This document shows, in pieces, positions 1 to 12,024 of a DNA stretch of 64,000 bases. The stretch's first letter is position 1. Every line of letters begins with the position of its first letter. The stretch is from Fratercula arctica (lineage: Eukaryota; Chordata; Aves; Charadriiformes; Alcidae). Both the position numbers and the translations under genes were made by a program. Below the pieces are notes generated by a model, which had not been told where the DNA came from, ran no database searches, and was given only the letters and a program-made list of their open reading frames with translations. Location: contig CANTUZ010000025.1 in NCBI GenBank assembly GCA_947846985.1, positions 13,514,100 to 13,578,099 on the forward strand, in the 5' to 3' direction.

Positions 1-3000
1 AGTCTTAAATAGAGATGGTTCTGCTGAGGGGGAATCTAACAGGGTCTTTTGTGCTTGTCACTACAGATGGGAGACTGGGAGAATCATGAGCACTACTCTG
101 ATAGTCCTGTGTCTTATGATACTTCTCATCTATTGTGCTTTTACTTCAAACAAAGCTATTGGCTGAGTACCAGCAGTTGTGCTCAGCACTATCAGCTGGA
201 AGGATGGATCAAATGTCAAAAATCTGATGTCAGCTTCCTCTTGTGAAGGTAGAGATGGTTATCCATTCTAATGTGTGTTTTCTGCTGTGTTTCTAAGCAT
301 CTCTATACATCTGCAGTACACAACCCACTTTGTCATTGAGAAGAGTATTACTTGTCAAAGTGCCTGCATAACCCTATTATTAGACACTAGAGACCAGTAG
401 TAGCTATGGATATACTTCTTGCTTAAGGCCTTTACTTCATGAGCAGATATGGAAAGAAGCACTTGAAACAGGTGAATATGATAGATGCAAAGGGTGTCAA
501 AAAGAGCTCTTAGATTTTTGTCTTCGTGCAAAAGCAAATAAATGTACTTAGTGTCAAGGAAGGGGGAGTCAAGGGCTGGTGTCCGGACAGGATATTTAGG
601 ATAAAAATGACAGCTTGAGATATGAAGTAAATAAAAGCACATACTATGCTGTAGTTGCTGAGTATTGTTGCCAAACCTACAGGGTTTTTTTTGTCTCCTA
701 TTGATGCTCTTTTCTCCTGGTGACCTTTACACTGGTAGGATGTTTGTGTGGCTTGCTGGGTTAACCCAGTTCTTGGGAATGCTTGTGGACTTTATTCAGC
801 AAGGCTAGCAATATGCGAGCACTTCAGAAACAAGAAGTTGCTTGGACAATGAAGCAATAAATTTCATATCCAGAGAAAGCCAGCTTCCTCTGGAAACAGT
901 ACTGATGGTATAAATCCTGCTCGCTGGCTAGATTCTGTCAAAAGAAATGATGAAGAAATAGCATGATGGTACCTTGTAATCTGCAAGGATGTTGGAGGAA
1001 AACTCTAGTTCTTGCATGTAGACTAAGGGATTATTAGTAGAATAAAGACACACACACAACCATCCCTGGGAAATCTTGGAGTAGGAATCTGAAGAGGTCT
1101 TAATGAGCTTCTGCTGTGAAACACAACCAAGAATAAGCCACTACTCCCCTGCCTCAGTATGGACTACACAGAAATACAACTTGGGGTTATGTTAGAAGGA
1201 TCAAATAGAATAAGGTGTCTAAGTACTGTAACTGACAAAAACTAACCTGGTTTTGAGGCTGTATCTGGGTTCAAGGGTCTCAGGGTTATTAAGCTGGCTG
1301 AAGCATAGTGGCAGGCCCAGTCAATAAACAAGAGGTACCAGTTTCAACAGGATTAGCTTGTTTATATAAGCTAGGCAGATGAGTGCTGAACAGAGCATCT
1401 TCTTTCATCTAACTCATGTAAGCCCTGGCTGATAGGGACATAGACCATTCCAGTTTCCCCTCTGCTGAAAGGATGTGCCTTGCAAATGCTATGAAGTGCT
1501 TGAGAATTACGTGTTTCAGCTGAAAAGCCCTGCAGTCCTTTACTCCCAACTATCTGGGAGGGTTTTAAAAGCTTCTAATAAAGCTTCATAGCTAATGCAT
1601 GTTACCTTAAAGTTCAAAGCTCAGACATTACAGGGCTAGTTAAGGACAGACTATTGGCTTTGGAGCTGAACTTTCTGCTGCTCTGTCATTTCGTGTTGCA
1701 TCTTTAAGCAATAAGATAAGTGAAATGCTTAATGAGGATTATCTCTTGAAGAAAACATGTAGGCCTGAGACAGGATAATAGACCTTTACCTTGGCATTCA
1801 GGAGGCTTCATGACGATGTCAGCTAGGAACTGGCTCCTCTAGCAGAGTATACTGAACTCTTAATGCTGATGTGTCACAACTGTAAGTCTCCTCCTATGAG
1901 AACTAAGGCACCTGCCCTATGACTAAAACACTTAGGGATGAGACTTTCTTCCTTAGGAAGGGACAGGACAAGTTGGGAAAACTAAGGATGTAGTGTTAAT
2001 ATTGCAACCTGCATTTCTACCTTACAGACTATCTTCTGTGCTCCCTCAAAACAGGGTTATTTGTGCTTTAAAGGAGGGCACACAGGTCACTATATGAGTA
2101 AGAAGTAGTTTTCTAGTAGCTTGAATAGCAGATCTAGCTGCAAACAGCTGCTAGCCTGGCTGATGGAAGGTAAACTCTAGAGCAGAATGGAAGGCCGACA
2201 CTTGTCCTTGCATGCTTCTGATGGATGGGGACATCCACATAATCTGATATCAGGACCATCAGAGATGGAAAGCTAGAGGGAGCCTGGTCAAGATTATTTC
2301 AGAGCCTGGATTTAGGAGCAATAATGTAAACTTCCTCTAATGTACGTCAAACGTAACTACAATAGGGAAACTTACTGCAGAAGAGTAATCTGTGAAACTT
2401 GACTAGCTGTTCAGTAGGACAGCTACTGAAGAAGCTGCAGTGGAGCTCTGAAAATCATGGTTAGATTCTTTTTTACCTCTGGTATAGATATTTCTGTACT
2501 GCATTTCTAGATTTGCCTCTTGTTTAGTTATTTGTAGCCTTTCTTGCTCCATGTACAGGGGAGAGCTGGGGCCCTTGGTAATGACTGATCTTGAAGGCAA
2601 GAGTAACCCTTGTGTTAAGCAGTATGCTTGATACTACCAAACTGAGGATTGAAACTACTGTAGAAGAACCTGCCTTCATAAGGTGCAAACAGAATCATCG
2701 GCCTTCTATTAACACATCAGGAATGTAACTTGCATCTGTTAAGAGAGAGTAAGGAGTGACTCTTGTGACCAATGGCTGCTATAACAGCTTATATAACCAG
2801 AGGGTAGCAAGTAGCTGGGGGCTAGGTAGAGGGTTCTTCAAATGCTGCTGAAACAAATGTTTAAGGGCACATTTCTGACTGCTCATGGTATCATCAGGCT
2901 GGGTAAGCACCTTCTGGATAAGCAAACTGCAGTACCTTGATACTATGGTAATGACTACATGGTTTTAAGTTGGGTGAACTCAAAGAATAATACAGCAAAA

Positions 3001-5028
3001 GCCTGTTTCTCATGCAGATGCATTTGTGAACAGTTAGAGAACACTTACAGTTCTGCATAGGCTTTGCAGAACATATGCAGTCTCTCTTAATACAGCTTGC
3101 ACACACTCAAACTGCAGAGAGATAACTCTGCCAGCACTGGACAGTTAACAGCATGCAGCTGAAATAACCTATGATAACAGCTTCAATATGTGTCAAGCTC
3201 CTGCTCTGAGGGAGGGGGGGGTGGGGTGTGTGTGAAAAGCATGGCTATTGGCAGGAGTCCTTTGCTGTACTAACTAGTAAGAAGATCAGAAACAGTCCTT
3301 CTAGGCGGGAGGGAGTTAGGAGTACAGTTGGAAGTGAAGTGTTTGAGCTGTTGTCTAGTTCAAACTCCAGTTTGTATCTGAGTAAACACTAGGTGCCTTG
3401 ATTAACAACTACTTTGCTTCCAGGTTGTTTTGTATATCCAGTGAGTCTCAACAAGTAGTACTGACAGAAGACCGAGTGGTAGGCACTGCAGGCACATGGC
3501 CTGAGATGCCTCATCCTGTGAGTAGGCAGGTGATACTTTCCTGAGCAATAGCTACAGCAGACAACTGAACTCTGGCTCCGGAGCCACTGACTTATAGGGC
3601 TTCAGCACTGGAGTAAGTGGTATAGAGGAGTGGCCCCTTAGCAAGGTGCAAAGCATGCTGTCTTTCTGGAAGACTGATATGAAGAAACTTCTAGTGGATA
3701 ATCTAACTATATAATCTAAGCATAAACCTGTGTTACCAACTGAATAGCTCTCTAACAAGAAAGAGCATACTAGAGTATCTATTAATCTCTTTGTAAAAGA
3801 AGAATCTGGAGTTAAGATGCTGGTATTGCTGGTGCTATGATTGAATGGGTTTCTTAATCTGAGAAATGAACTGATAGGTTGGTATGCTAAATGCTGAACA
3901 CAAAGGTTGGAAAGACTGCTACCAAGACTTGCTGCAAGATGCTGAGTTATTCCTGGAACAATTCATAAGTTGAGATAGACTAGCTAGGTGTCTGGACACT
4001 ACCTTTGGACACTGAAGTGCCTGGTTGAAGAATAACTCTTGTCTATCAAACGTACTATGGCAGTGCTAGTTCCCATCAGCTTGAGATGAAGTCTTCAGGG
4101 AACTAGATAGCAATAGCACATGAAGAGCATTTACCTTTCTTCCTTAAAAGTAAGCAGAGGGCAATAGTTGCTAGTTTATCTCATACCAAGATATTTATAT
4201 CATACCAGCTTGTTTAAAACTAGTCAGGACTTCTCCTGAGACCTCTGTTCTAATAGTCCTGCAACAGCTGTATTGATTCCCATGACAAGTGTGTGGGGGG
4301 GGAATCCAAAACAGAGCTACTGTGGTAGCTGGGTTGAGAAGTAACTAATAATATCATCAGTAATGATGTGCTCAAAAGCATAGTACAATGGTAAAAAGTA
4401 CTGGTCCAATTGCACCACTTGAACTGAGAGATCTGTTCAGTTTCAGCTGTTAACTTAGTGATGTTAGCTTGGCTGTGATACAAGTGTGCAGAAAGCACTT
4501 CTAGGAACTTAGTTTAAATTTCTATGTTCTTGCTAAAACCCAAACAGGTCAGGAGATGGATGCGCTGATGATAACTGTTCCATTCAACTGATGAAATAAT
4601 AGTTGGCAAATAGACTGAAATGGTAAGATGTCTGGGTAGTGGTTCACAGGCATGATCCTGTACCAGCAATGGTACATGCCAACAACTGTAGCTGACATGA
4701 CTGACTAGAGTAATAAAATCTCTATATACTTCACAGTAGGTACTGGGGGAAAGGGAGCAGCATGAAGGAGGTGTTCCCTGAGGTGTCTGTTACCACACTT
4801 CTATCCTGCTAAGTAGATGAATGTCACCCTTCCCTGTTTCTCATTACTGGCTGTATGTGATCAAGACAGCTGGACTATGTGCTCTATTCTCCAATATGTA
4901 AGTACAGCTGTAGCTTATTCCAAAAGAGTATTCCTGTTGGTAAAGGAAGCCCTTGGCATAAGGCTGCCTTAATACCTCTGCAAAGTATCGATCCATACTC
5001 TTCTAGGTGAGAGGACATCAAACAGGGC
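1..5028. other. Non-coding flank or intron 1 of DAB2
   Basis: No convincing gene was found in this stretch. The open frames are short, lack conserved motifs and do not join into exons. Base composition is AT-rich, with no CpG-rich block that would suggest the DAB2 promoter. It most likely belongs to the upstream flank or the long first intron of DAB2, whose first coding exon starts at 15520 behind a splice acceptor, so a non-coding first exon must lie upstream. Confidence 0.5.
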
Positions 5029-6196
5029 TGTTGCGTGGAAAGAGGCAAAGCGGTTTTGGCAGAAGATAAACCCCCTTGCGTTCTAACACTCCTCACCGAG
5101 GTGGGAGGCTAGGTGCGGCTAGGTTTAAATTCTGAGTGATGCCCAATTCAGCACTGTCAGTCCAATCAGGTTTAATATGTATTAAACTATTACGATTTGG
5201 ATACACTAATAGTGGACTGCACCTTCAGTCTAGTCGTGCTCATGAACTAGCACGGCCACTCTCGAATCTTTGGTCGCGTTCAATGAGGAACCGAAATGAC
5301 TAGCTACTTGAACAGTGCAGTTTATTTAAACAACAGATATATAGGTTCTTAGGATTGCCGGTGATAAATACACTGTCTGCAAAGCACGTGCAAATAAAAG
5401 TCTTGTTGCATATACAAAACGCGCGACAAAGTTATAAACGATACAGCCTGGCTATAAATGTAGGAAAGAGATTCTCTAGAGAAATTCCTAAGTTTCCCGA
5501 GGAAGCACTCTGTATAGTCTAAGTCTTACCCAAAGGCGTCCCTATAGGGGGGAAGAAAGGCTCAGCCCATCGACTGATCCCAGAAGTCAGTGATGGAGTT
5601 CTTCACAATAGTGTCTTCCCTGGGTATCCCCCCTCTCTTGGGCTATTTTTATACTATTTGTTATCTTCAAGGTGGAGTTTGAGTGACTTTAGTCATAAAT
5701 ACTTTAATTATGATTGGTGTAAAATTCTCTCGCTTCACATTTAAAGGTATAGTTTACAAAAAATTCAGGGCGCAGACTCAAGAAGGAGTGGTCACACCTT
5801 GGAGGCGGGTAGCCTTTGGGATGGAGGTGTGTTTTGGTATTATAATGACATTATAATGAGCAAAGGTCACACAAAGGACAGCATTTCATCACAATTTGAC
5901 AAAATGTTGGCTCTGAGTATCGAGCAGGCAGCTAATTGGCAGCTTATCTGTTTCATGGTATTGTCCCATCCCCGTATCTGCTATACATCATAAGGTAAAG
6001 CCGCGGAATAATTGCATCCCGCCCCGTACCTCACGTAGCTTCACAAGCATCCTTATCAGGGAACCGCAGATGTTGTATTCTTCATGCCAGTTGCAGCTGT
6101 TTTCTACCTCAGAAGCCTCTTGATTTTATACTTTTCCTTAATGTGTGAACAATGCTGTACTTTTGTATTTTTAGCCAATTTAGTAATTATTCCACA
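5029..6196 (-). mobile_element. Solo LTR, family 1, antisense
   Basis: This 1168-bp element begins and ends with TG...CA and is flanked on both sides by the exact 5-bp duplication AGGGC (5024-5028 and 6197-6201), so it is a complete solo LTR. Read on the minus strand it runs from TGTGGAATAATTACTAA to ACGCAACA and contains an AATAAA-type signal (TTAAATAAACTGC) before its U5-like end. A second copy lies at 29044-30217 in the opposite orientation. The 5-bp duplication fits an ERV-L or similar integrase; the family name is not known to me. Confidence 0.88.
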
Positions 6197-6829
6197 AGGG
6201 CTTAAAGGAAGTTGCATGAAAGAAGTAGGGGCAGCTCCCTAAAGTAAAATACTGTTAATCTGGAAATACTCTGGCCAGCAGGCCAAGTGTTTGATTTAAC
6301 CAAGGCCATGATACCAAGCAAATGATCTGTTAACCACAAATTGTGTTTCTAACTACCTATGACCTGAATAGGTTTTTTTAACTTAGGTTAAAAACACTGA
6401 TCTTGGTTTCCCCACTATCAGGGAATCACAGGAGAAACTGAGTGGTGGGGGCATTGTTAATCTAGACCTTACTGATTGAGGGAATGATAGATAGCTTCAC
6501 TTGTCAGGTAAGGTAGGTCAACATCCTTTTCAGTTGTCTCTTACAAGACTAAACACAGGGGCTTGGGTTAGACATGGCAGAATAAGAGCCTGTATTTAGT
6601 CAACTTTCTGGCAAGTGATGTTATTCTTGCATTCCAGGCATGGCATAAACTGTAGGGGAACAGTTACCAAGCTATCTATGAATTCTTCCACCACTTGTCT
6701 TCAAGCAGATACTTGTTAGGTATTAGTGTGAACAATATATATCAGATATAACCCTACCTGTAGGTAAGGCTAATATCTTTCATGTGTATTAGTCACTGAC
6801 TATGCTAGTTCTTAACAGACTAATTTGAG
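6197..6829. other. Intergenic or intronic, nothing recognised
   Basis: AT-rich unique sequence between the solo LTR and the CR1 LINE. No exon, repeat or RNA gene was recognised. Confidence 0.4.
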
Positions 6830-7766
6830 TTGCTGGGGGGAGCTGCTCTGGGGCCAGTCTGACCTGCATCGCAGTGGCAGATCTTGGTGCACAGGGTTTT
6901 TTCCTGAGGTAGGGAAATGCTGGAGCAGTGGAGAGACCTAACAGGAGTCAGCAGATCTTGTGGGGGATGCTGATGAGGCTTGGGTGTTGCCAGAGCAACT
7001 GTGACCCACCTCCTGCTTATAAAAAGCAACCTGGAGAGCACTGGTGACCAGGAGCACTGGTGAACAGAGCAGACAAACGGTGTGGCATGGCAGAGCATGG
7101 AGGAAGGGTGTAGTCATCCTACCACCTCAAGAGGTGAGTTTAATTGGTGGTCATCACCATCTCAGAAGGAGCACAGCTATGGTATCCACCTGGCAGAAAG
7201 CCATATCCTCTGCACTTGGCAGAAAGGATGTGGCAACCCAGACAGAGCTCCCATGAAAACATGCAGTCATCCAGGTCTCAGGCTGCAGGGAGTACCAGAG
7301 CCTCTCACTGGTAACAGATGGCAGTAGTGAGAACAGCTGTGTGAGGTGTGACCAGGTGGATGATCTGCTCAGCCTGGTGGCAGAGCTATGAGGGGAAATA
7401 GAAAGGTTAAGGAGCATCAAGGAGTCAGAGAGAGAGAGAGAAACTGGTGAAACCATGCTCTGCCCTCTCTGAGGGAGAAACAGGAACAACCACCAGAAAA
7501 AAAAAACAAGATCAAGGGGATCCTGTATCCTTTCCCCTGCTGGGCTGAAGGCAGTAGCTTAAAGGAGAAGAGTGAATGGAGGCAGGCCCACTCTTGGGGC
7601 AGCAGGCAAACCCTCTCCTTGCCCACCTTGCCTTCCCAGGTGCCTCTGTACAATAGGTATGAGGCTCTAGATGTGGAAGGCCAGTCAATGGATGATGATG
7701 TGAATGATAGTCCATCTTCACCAGAGGTGCTGCCAAGGTCAGAAAGACCTACCCCATGTATCATGA

Positions 7767-8935
7767 CCACCACCACGAGGAAGAAAAGACAGGTTGTAGT
7801 TGTAGGCAACTCCCTTCTTGTTGCCCCAAAGCGGGGTCATTTACCCGGTGTGCAGATGCCAATATACACACAGAGTAGAGGTATTATCTATTTATTTCAT
7901 TTCTGCAGAGATGGATGCTAGGTGGTAATCCACAAAGCTAGCACATCAGCCTAAAAACTCTTAGGAATATTTATATGGCTCAAAACACAGAAATACACAC
8001 CCTTAATTATAATTATTGCTTAGTACCTTATCTTAACAATTTCTATTGGTTAGTACAGTCTCTGGCTTTCATTTAAAGTTACAAGGTCCTTTAATTGATG
8101 TGCACGTGCTCCAGCACTGTGGGGAGGGTAGTCCAATTCAGTCTCTAATTGAGTTGGTGGTTGCGATCTCCCACTGCCACCTTTACCTTTCCCCTAGTTA
8201 CTGCAAATCTTTGTTGGCAGCTGTCTGGTTTTCAGCTGGTTTTGGTGCCTCCTGTAGAGGGATGTTCCCTTGTTATCAGCCTTCTGTTCTGCTTCAAGGG
8301 TATATTCATTAGCAAGGCATTTATTGTTTATACCAAGTGTCTGGTTTCACAGGGCCTTGTGACCTTTTTACAGCTCTTTGTTCTTACTTAGTGAGAGATT
8401 CTACCTTCTAAAATATATTTTACCTTTTTAAAAGTACGTTCTACCTTCTTAAAGTACATCATTCTGAGGGGGAACAGAGGGTCCAATATGCTGGGCAGAC
8501 CCTCCTCATTAGGGAAGTCTGCTGCCTCCCTGGGGCCCAGGATAAGGACATCACCAGGAAACTTCCTAGCCTGGTACAGCCCTTGGACTATTACCCATTG
8601 CTGCTCTTCCATGTGGGTGGCAATGAAGCCACAATGTATAGTCCAAGGGGGATCAAAAGAGACCTCAGGGCCTTGGGATGGTTGGTAAGGGAATCTGGAG
8701 CACAGGTTCTTCTTCTCTCCTTCCAGTTGTGGGCAGCAACACTGGAAGAAACAGACAAACTCAGTACATGGCTCTGTGGCTGGTGTCACTGCCACAATTT
8801 TGTGTTTTTCAATAATGGGATGGCCTACATGGCACCAGTCTTGCTAGTGTCAGATGGGGTTCACCTTTCTCAAAGGGGGAAGAGGATCTTTGCTCATGAG
8901 CCAGCAGGGCTCATTGACAGAGCTTTAAACTAGGC
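7767..8935 (+). pseudogene. CR1 ORF1 remnant, split by LTR
   Basis: The first CR1 protein has a C-terminal SGNH/GDSL-esterase-like domain. The left part reads VVVVGNSLL just before the LTR insertion at 7819. The right part, after 8466, carries the block HVGGNEA and ends with GVHLSQRGKR and LIDRALN (stop at 8931-8933), matching what is known of CR1 ORF1. The two halves are separated by the nested LTR and the frame is shifted between 8500 and 8600, so no intact protein is encoded. Assignment to CR1 ORF1 is confident; the exact start is not. Confidence 0.75.
7819..8461 (-). mobile_element. Solo LTR nested in CR1, antisense
   Basis: A 643-bp TG...CA element interrupts CR1 ORF1. The flanking 4-bp duplication TTCT is present at 7815-7818 and 8462-8465, and removing the insert restores the continuity of the CR1 sequence. 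On the minus strand it starts TGATGTACTTTAAG and ends GGGGCAACA, with an AATAAA signal about 60-90 bp before the end. A 4-bp duplication is typical of gammaretrovirus-like (class I) integrases, so a class I solo LTR is the best guess. Confidence 0.85.
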
Positions 8936-9169
8936 TTGAGGGGGGGCAATATCAGGCTTGCCTGTGACAAGCTGTGGGATGACAGGCAATGGTTAAAGGG
9001 ATGGGGTCCTAAGTGAGGGCCTTCAGCCTGTTGCTCTGAGATGTGCTGAGTACACTGGAGCACACTTGAAGTCTTACAGAGATGAACCAGGGGCTCCTGA
9101 GGTAATAGGAGCCAAGAGGGATACACCAGTGAAATACCCCAAAGGATTTAAGGAGTGTTCCTCTAAGAA

Positions 9170-11940
9170 GGTGATGTGGCTGACAGCCCAGCTGAAGTGC
9201 CTCTACACCAATGCATGCAGCATGGGCAACAAACAGGAAGAGCTGGAAGCCACCGTGCTGCTAGAAAGCTACAACCTAGTTGCCATCACTGAAACTTGAT
9301 GGGACAACTGGACAAGACTGGAGTGTGGCTATCAATGGCTACAAGCTGTTCAGAAGGGACAGGTGAGGAAGGAGAGGTGGAGGGGTTGCCCTCTACATCA
9401 AGAAATGGATAGAGTGTGAAGAGCTGTCTCTGAAGAATAGTCACGAGCAGGTTGAAAGCTTATGGGTAAGAATTAGAGACTAAGGCACCAAAGGGAACCT
9501 TGTGGTTGGCGTCTACTACAGGTCGCTTGATCAAGGGGAGCCTATTGACAAAGTCTCCTTACTTCAGTTACAGGAGGCATAGCACTCCCAGTCTCTTGTC
9601 CTGCTGGGGGACTTCAGTGACCCTGATATCTGCTGGAAAAGTAGTACAGTGAGCTGTAGGCAATCCAGGAGACCTCTGTAATGCACTGAGGATAACTTCT
9701 TAAGCCAGGTAATAGACAGCCCTACCAGAGGGGATGTGGTACTGGACCTGATGGTCACCAATGCAAATGAGCTAATTGGTGATGTCAAGATTGGAGGCAG
9801 CCTGGGCTGCAGTGATCATGCACTGGTGGAGTTTGCAGTCCTGAGGGATATGGGACAGGCGAAGAGTAAAGTCAGGACCCTGAATTTTAGGAAAGCAAGC
9901 TTCCAGCTCTTCAAGGAGTTACTTAATAGGACTCCCTGGGAAACTGCCCTCAGGGACAAAGGAGCAGAACAGAGCTGGCAGATCTTTAAGAATGCTTTCC
10001 ATAGAGTGCAAGAGCCCTTGATCCTCAGGTGTAAGAAATCAGGAAAGGAAGGCAAGAGACTGGTATGGATGAGTCAAGACCTGCTGGTCAAACTAAAGGG
10101 CAAGAAGGAAATGCACAGGCAGTGGAAGCAAGGATAGGTGTCCTGGGAAGAATATAGGGATGCTGCCCGCTTATGTAGGGATGAGGTCAGGAAGGCACAT
10201 CTGGAGCTGGACTTGGAAAGGGACCGAAAGAATAAGAAGAAGGGCTTCTACAGGTATGTCAATCAGAAAAGGAAGGTCAAAGAAAGTGTACCCTCCCTGA
10301 TGAGCAAGACTGGCAAACTAGTAACAACAGACAAGGAAAAGGCCGAGGTACTCAACAGTTTTTTCGCCTCAGTATTCACTGGCAACTTCTCTCCCCGCAA
10401 CTCTTGAGTGCATGGACTGCAAGGCAGGGACTGGGGGAGCAAAGTCCCTCCCACTGGAAGTGAAGATCAGGTTTGAGACCACCTGAGGAACCTGAATATA
10501 CACAAGTCTATGGGACCTGAAGAGATGCATCCCAGAGTCCTGAGGGAATTGGCTAATGTAGTTGCCAAGTCACTCTCCATGATACTTGAGAAGTCCCTGA
10601 TGACTGGAAAAAGGGAAACATTGCACCCATTTTTAAAAAGGGTAGAAAGGAGGATGCTGGGATCTACCAACCTGTCAGCCTCACCTCTGTGCCTGGGAAG
10701 ATCCTGGAACAGATCCTCCTAGAAGCTATGCTAAGGCACATGGAGGACAGGGAGGTGATTCGAGACAGCCAGCATGGCTTTACTAAGGGAAAGTCCTGCC
10801 TGACCAACTTAGTGGCCTTCTGTGATGGAGTGACTGCATCAGTGGACAAGGGAAGAGCTATGGGTATCAACTATCTGGACTTCTGCAAGGCCTTTGACAT
10901 GGTCCCCCACAACATCCTTCTCTCTGAACTGGAGAGATATGGATTTGATGGGTGGACTGTTTGGTGGATGAAGAATTGGTTGGATGGCTGCATCCAGAGG
11001 GTAGTAGTCAATGGCTCAATGTCCAGATGGAGATTGGTGATGACTGGTGTCCCACGGGGGTCTGTATTGGGACTAGTACTGTTTAACATCTTCATCAATG
11101 ACATAGACAGTTGGGATCGAGTGCACCTTCTGCAAATTTGCAGATGACACCAGGCTGAGTGCTGTGGTTGACATGCCTGAGGGACGGGTTGCCATCCAGA
11201 GGGACCTGGACAAGATCAAGTAGTAGGCCTATTTGAACCTCATGAGGTTCAACAAGGCCAAGTGCAGTGTCCTGCACCTGGGTCGGGGAACCCCCCCAGT
11301 ATCAATACAGGCTGGGGGATGAAGGGATTGAGAGCAGCTCTGCCAAGGACTTGAGGGTACTGGTGGAGGAAAAGCTGGACATGAGCCACCAATGTGCACT
11401 TACAGCCCAGAAGGCCAACTGTATCCTGGGATGCATGAAAAAAGAAGCATGGCCAGCAGGTTGAGGGAGGTAACTCTGCTCTGGTGAGACCCCACCTGGA
11501 GTACTGTGTCCAGCTCTGGAGCCCTCAGCCCAGGAAAGATATGGACCTGTTGGAACAGGTCCAGAGGAGGGCCCCAAAAATGATCAGAGGGATGGAACAC
11601 CTCTCCTATGAGGACAAGCTGAGAGAGTTGGGGTTGTTCAGCCTGGAGAAGAGAAGGCTCCGGGGAGACCTTATTGCAGCATTTCAGTACTAAAAGGAGG
11701 CTTATAAGAAAGATGGGGACAGAGTTTTTAGCAGGGCCTGTAGTGATAGGACAAGGGATAATGGATAATGGTCTTAAACTAAAAGAGGGTAGATTCAGAC
11801 TAGGTATAAGGAAGAAATTGTTTACAATGAGGGTGGTGAAACACTGGAAGAGGTTGCCCAGGGAGGTGGTAGATGCCCCATCCCTGGAAACATTCAAGGT
11901 CAGATTGGACAGGGCTCTGAGCAACCTGATCTAGTTGAAG
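9170..11940 (+). pseudogene. CR1 ORF2 remnant (endonuclease and RT)
   Basis: Pieces of the CR1 endonuclease/reverse transcriptase polyprotein lie in several frames. An N-terminal endonuclease piece at 9180-9296 includes LYTNACSMGNKQ and ends at a TGA. An endonuclease/linker piece follows at 9736-10137. The RT is at 10510-11147 and contains [11 protein letters not shown], the palm stretch [13 protein letters not shown] and [10 protein letters not shown]-terminal pieces at 11484-11934 include [13 protein letters not shown]. At least five frame breaks are visible. Enzymatic activity is not expected. Confidence 0.85.
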
Positions 11941-12024
11941 ATGTCCCTGCTCATTGCAGGGGAGGTTGGACTAGATCACCTTTAAAGGACCCTTCCAACC
12001 TGAACTGTTCTATGAGCCTATTAA

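Larger units (their letters stand above)
6830..12024 (+). mobile_element. CR1 LINE, nearly full length, interrupted
   Basis: A chicken-repeat-1 non-LTR retrotransposon in the sense orientation. Its ORF1 esterase-like region is at about 7750-8935, the endonuclease region at about 9170-9800 and the reverse transcriptase at about 10500-11150. The end at about 12000 carries the typical CR1 tail wording (GACCCTTCCAACCTGAACTG followed by TTCTATGA). Without the 643-bp LTR inserted at 7819 it is about 4.5 kb, close to a full-length CR1. The 5' boundary is approximate and was judged from the change to GC-rich sequence. Many stops and frameshifts show that it is dead. Confidence 0.85.

Noticed and set aside
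49..246. Small + strand ORF of 65 codons
   Set aside because: No conserved motif, no splice context, chance-length frame.
7154..7809. Minus-strand ORFs of 111-130 codons
   Set aside because: Shadows of the GC-rich CR1 5' region on the opposite strand.
8388..8795. Minus-strand ORF of 135 codons
   Set aside because: Antisense of CR1 ORF1.
11400..11924. Minus-strand ORF of 174 codons
   Set aside because: Antisense of the CR1 ORF2 C-terminus.
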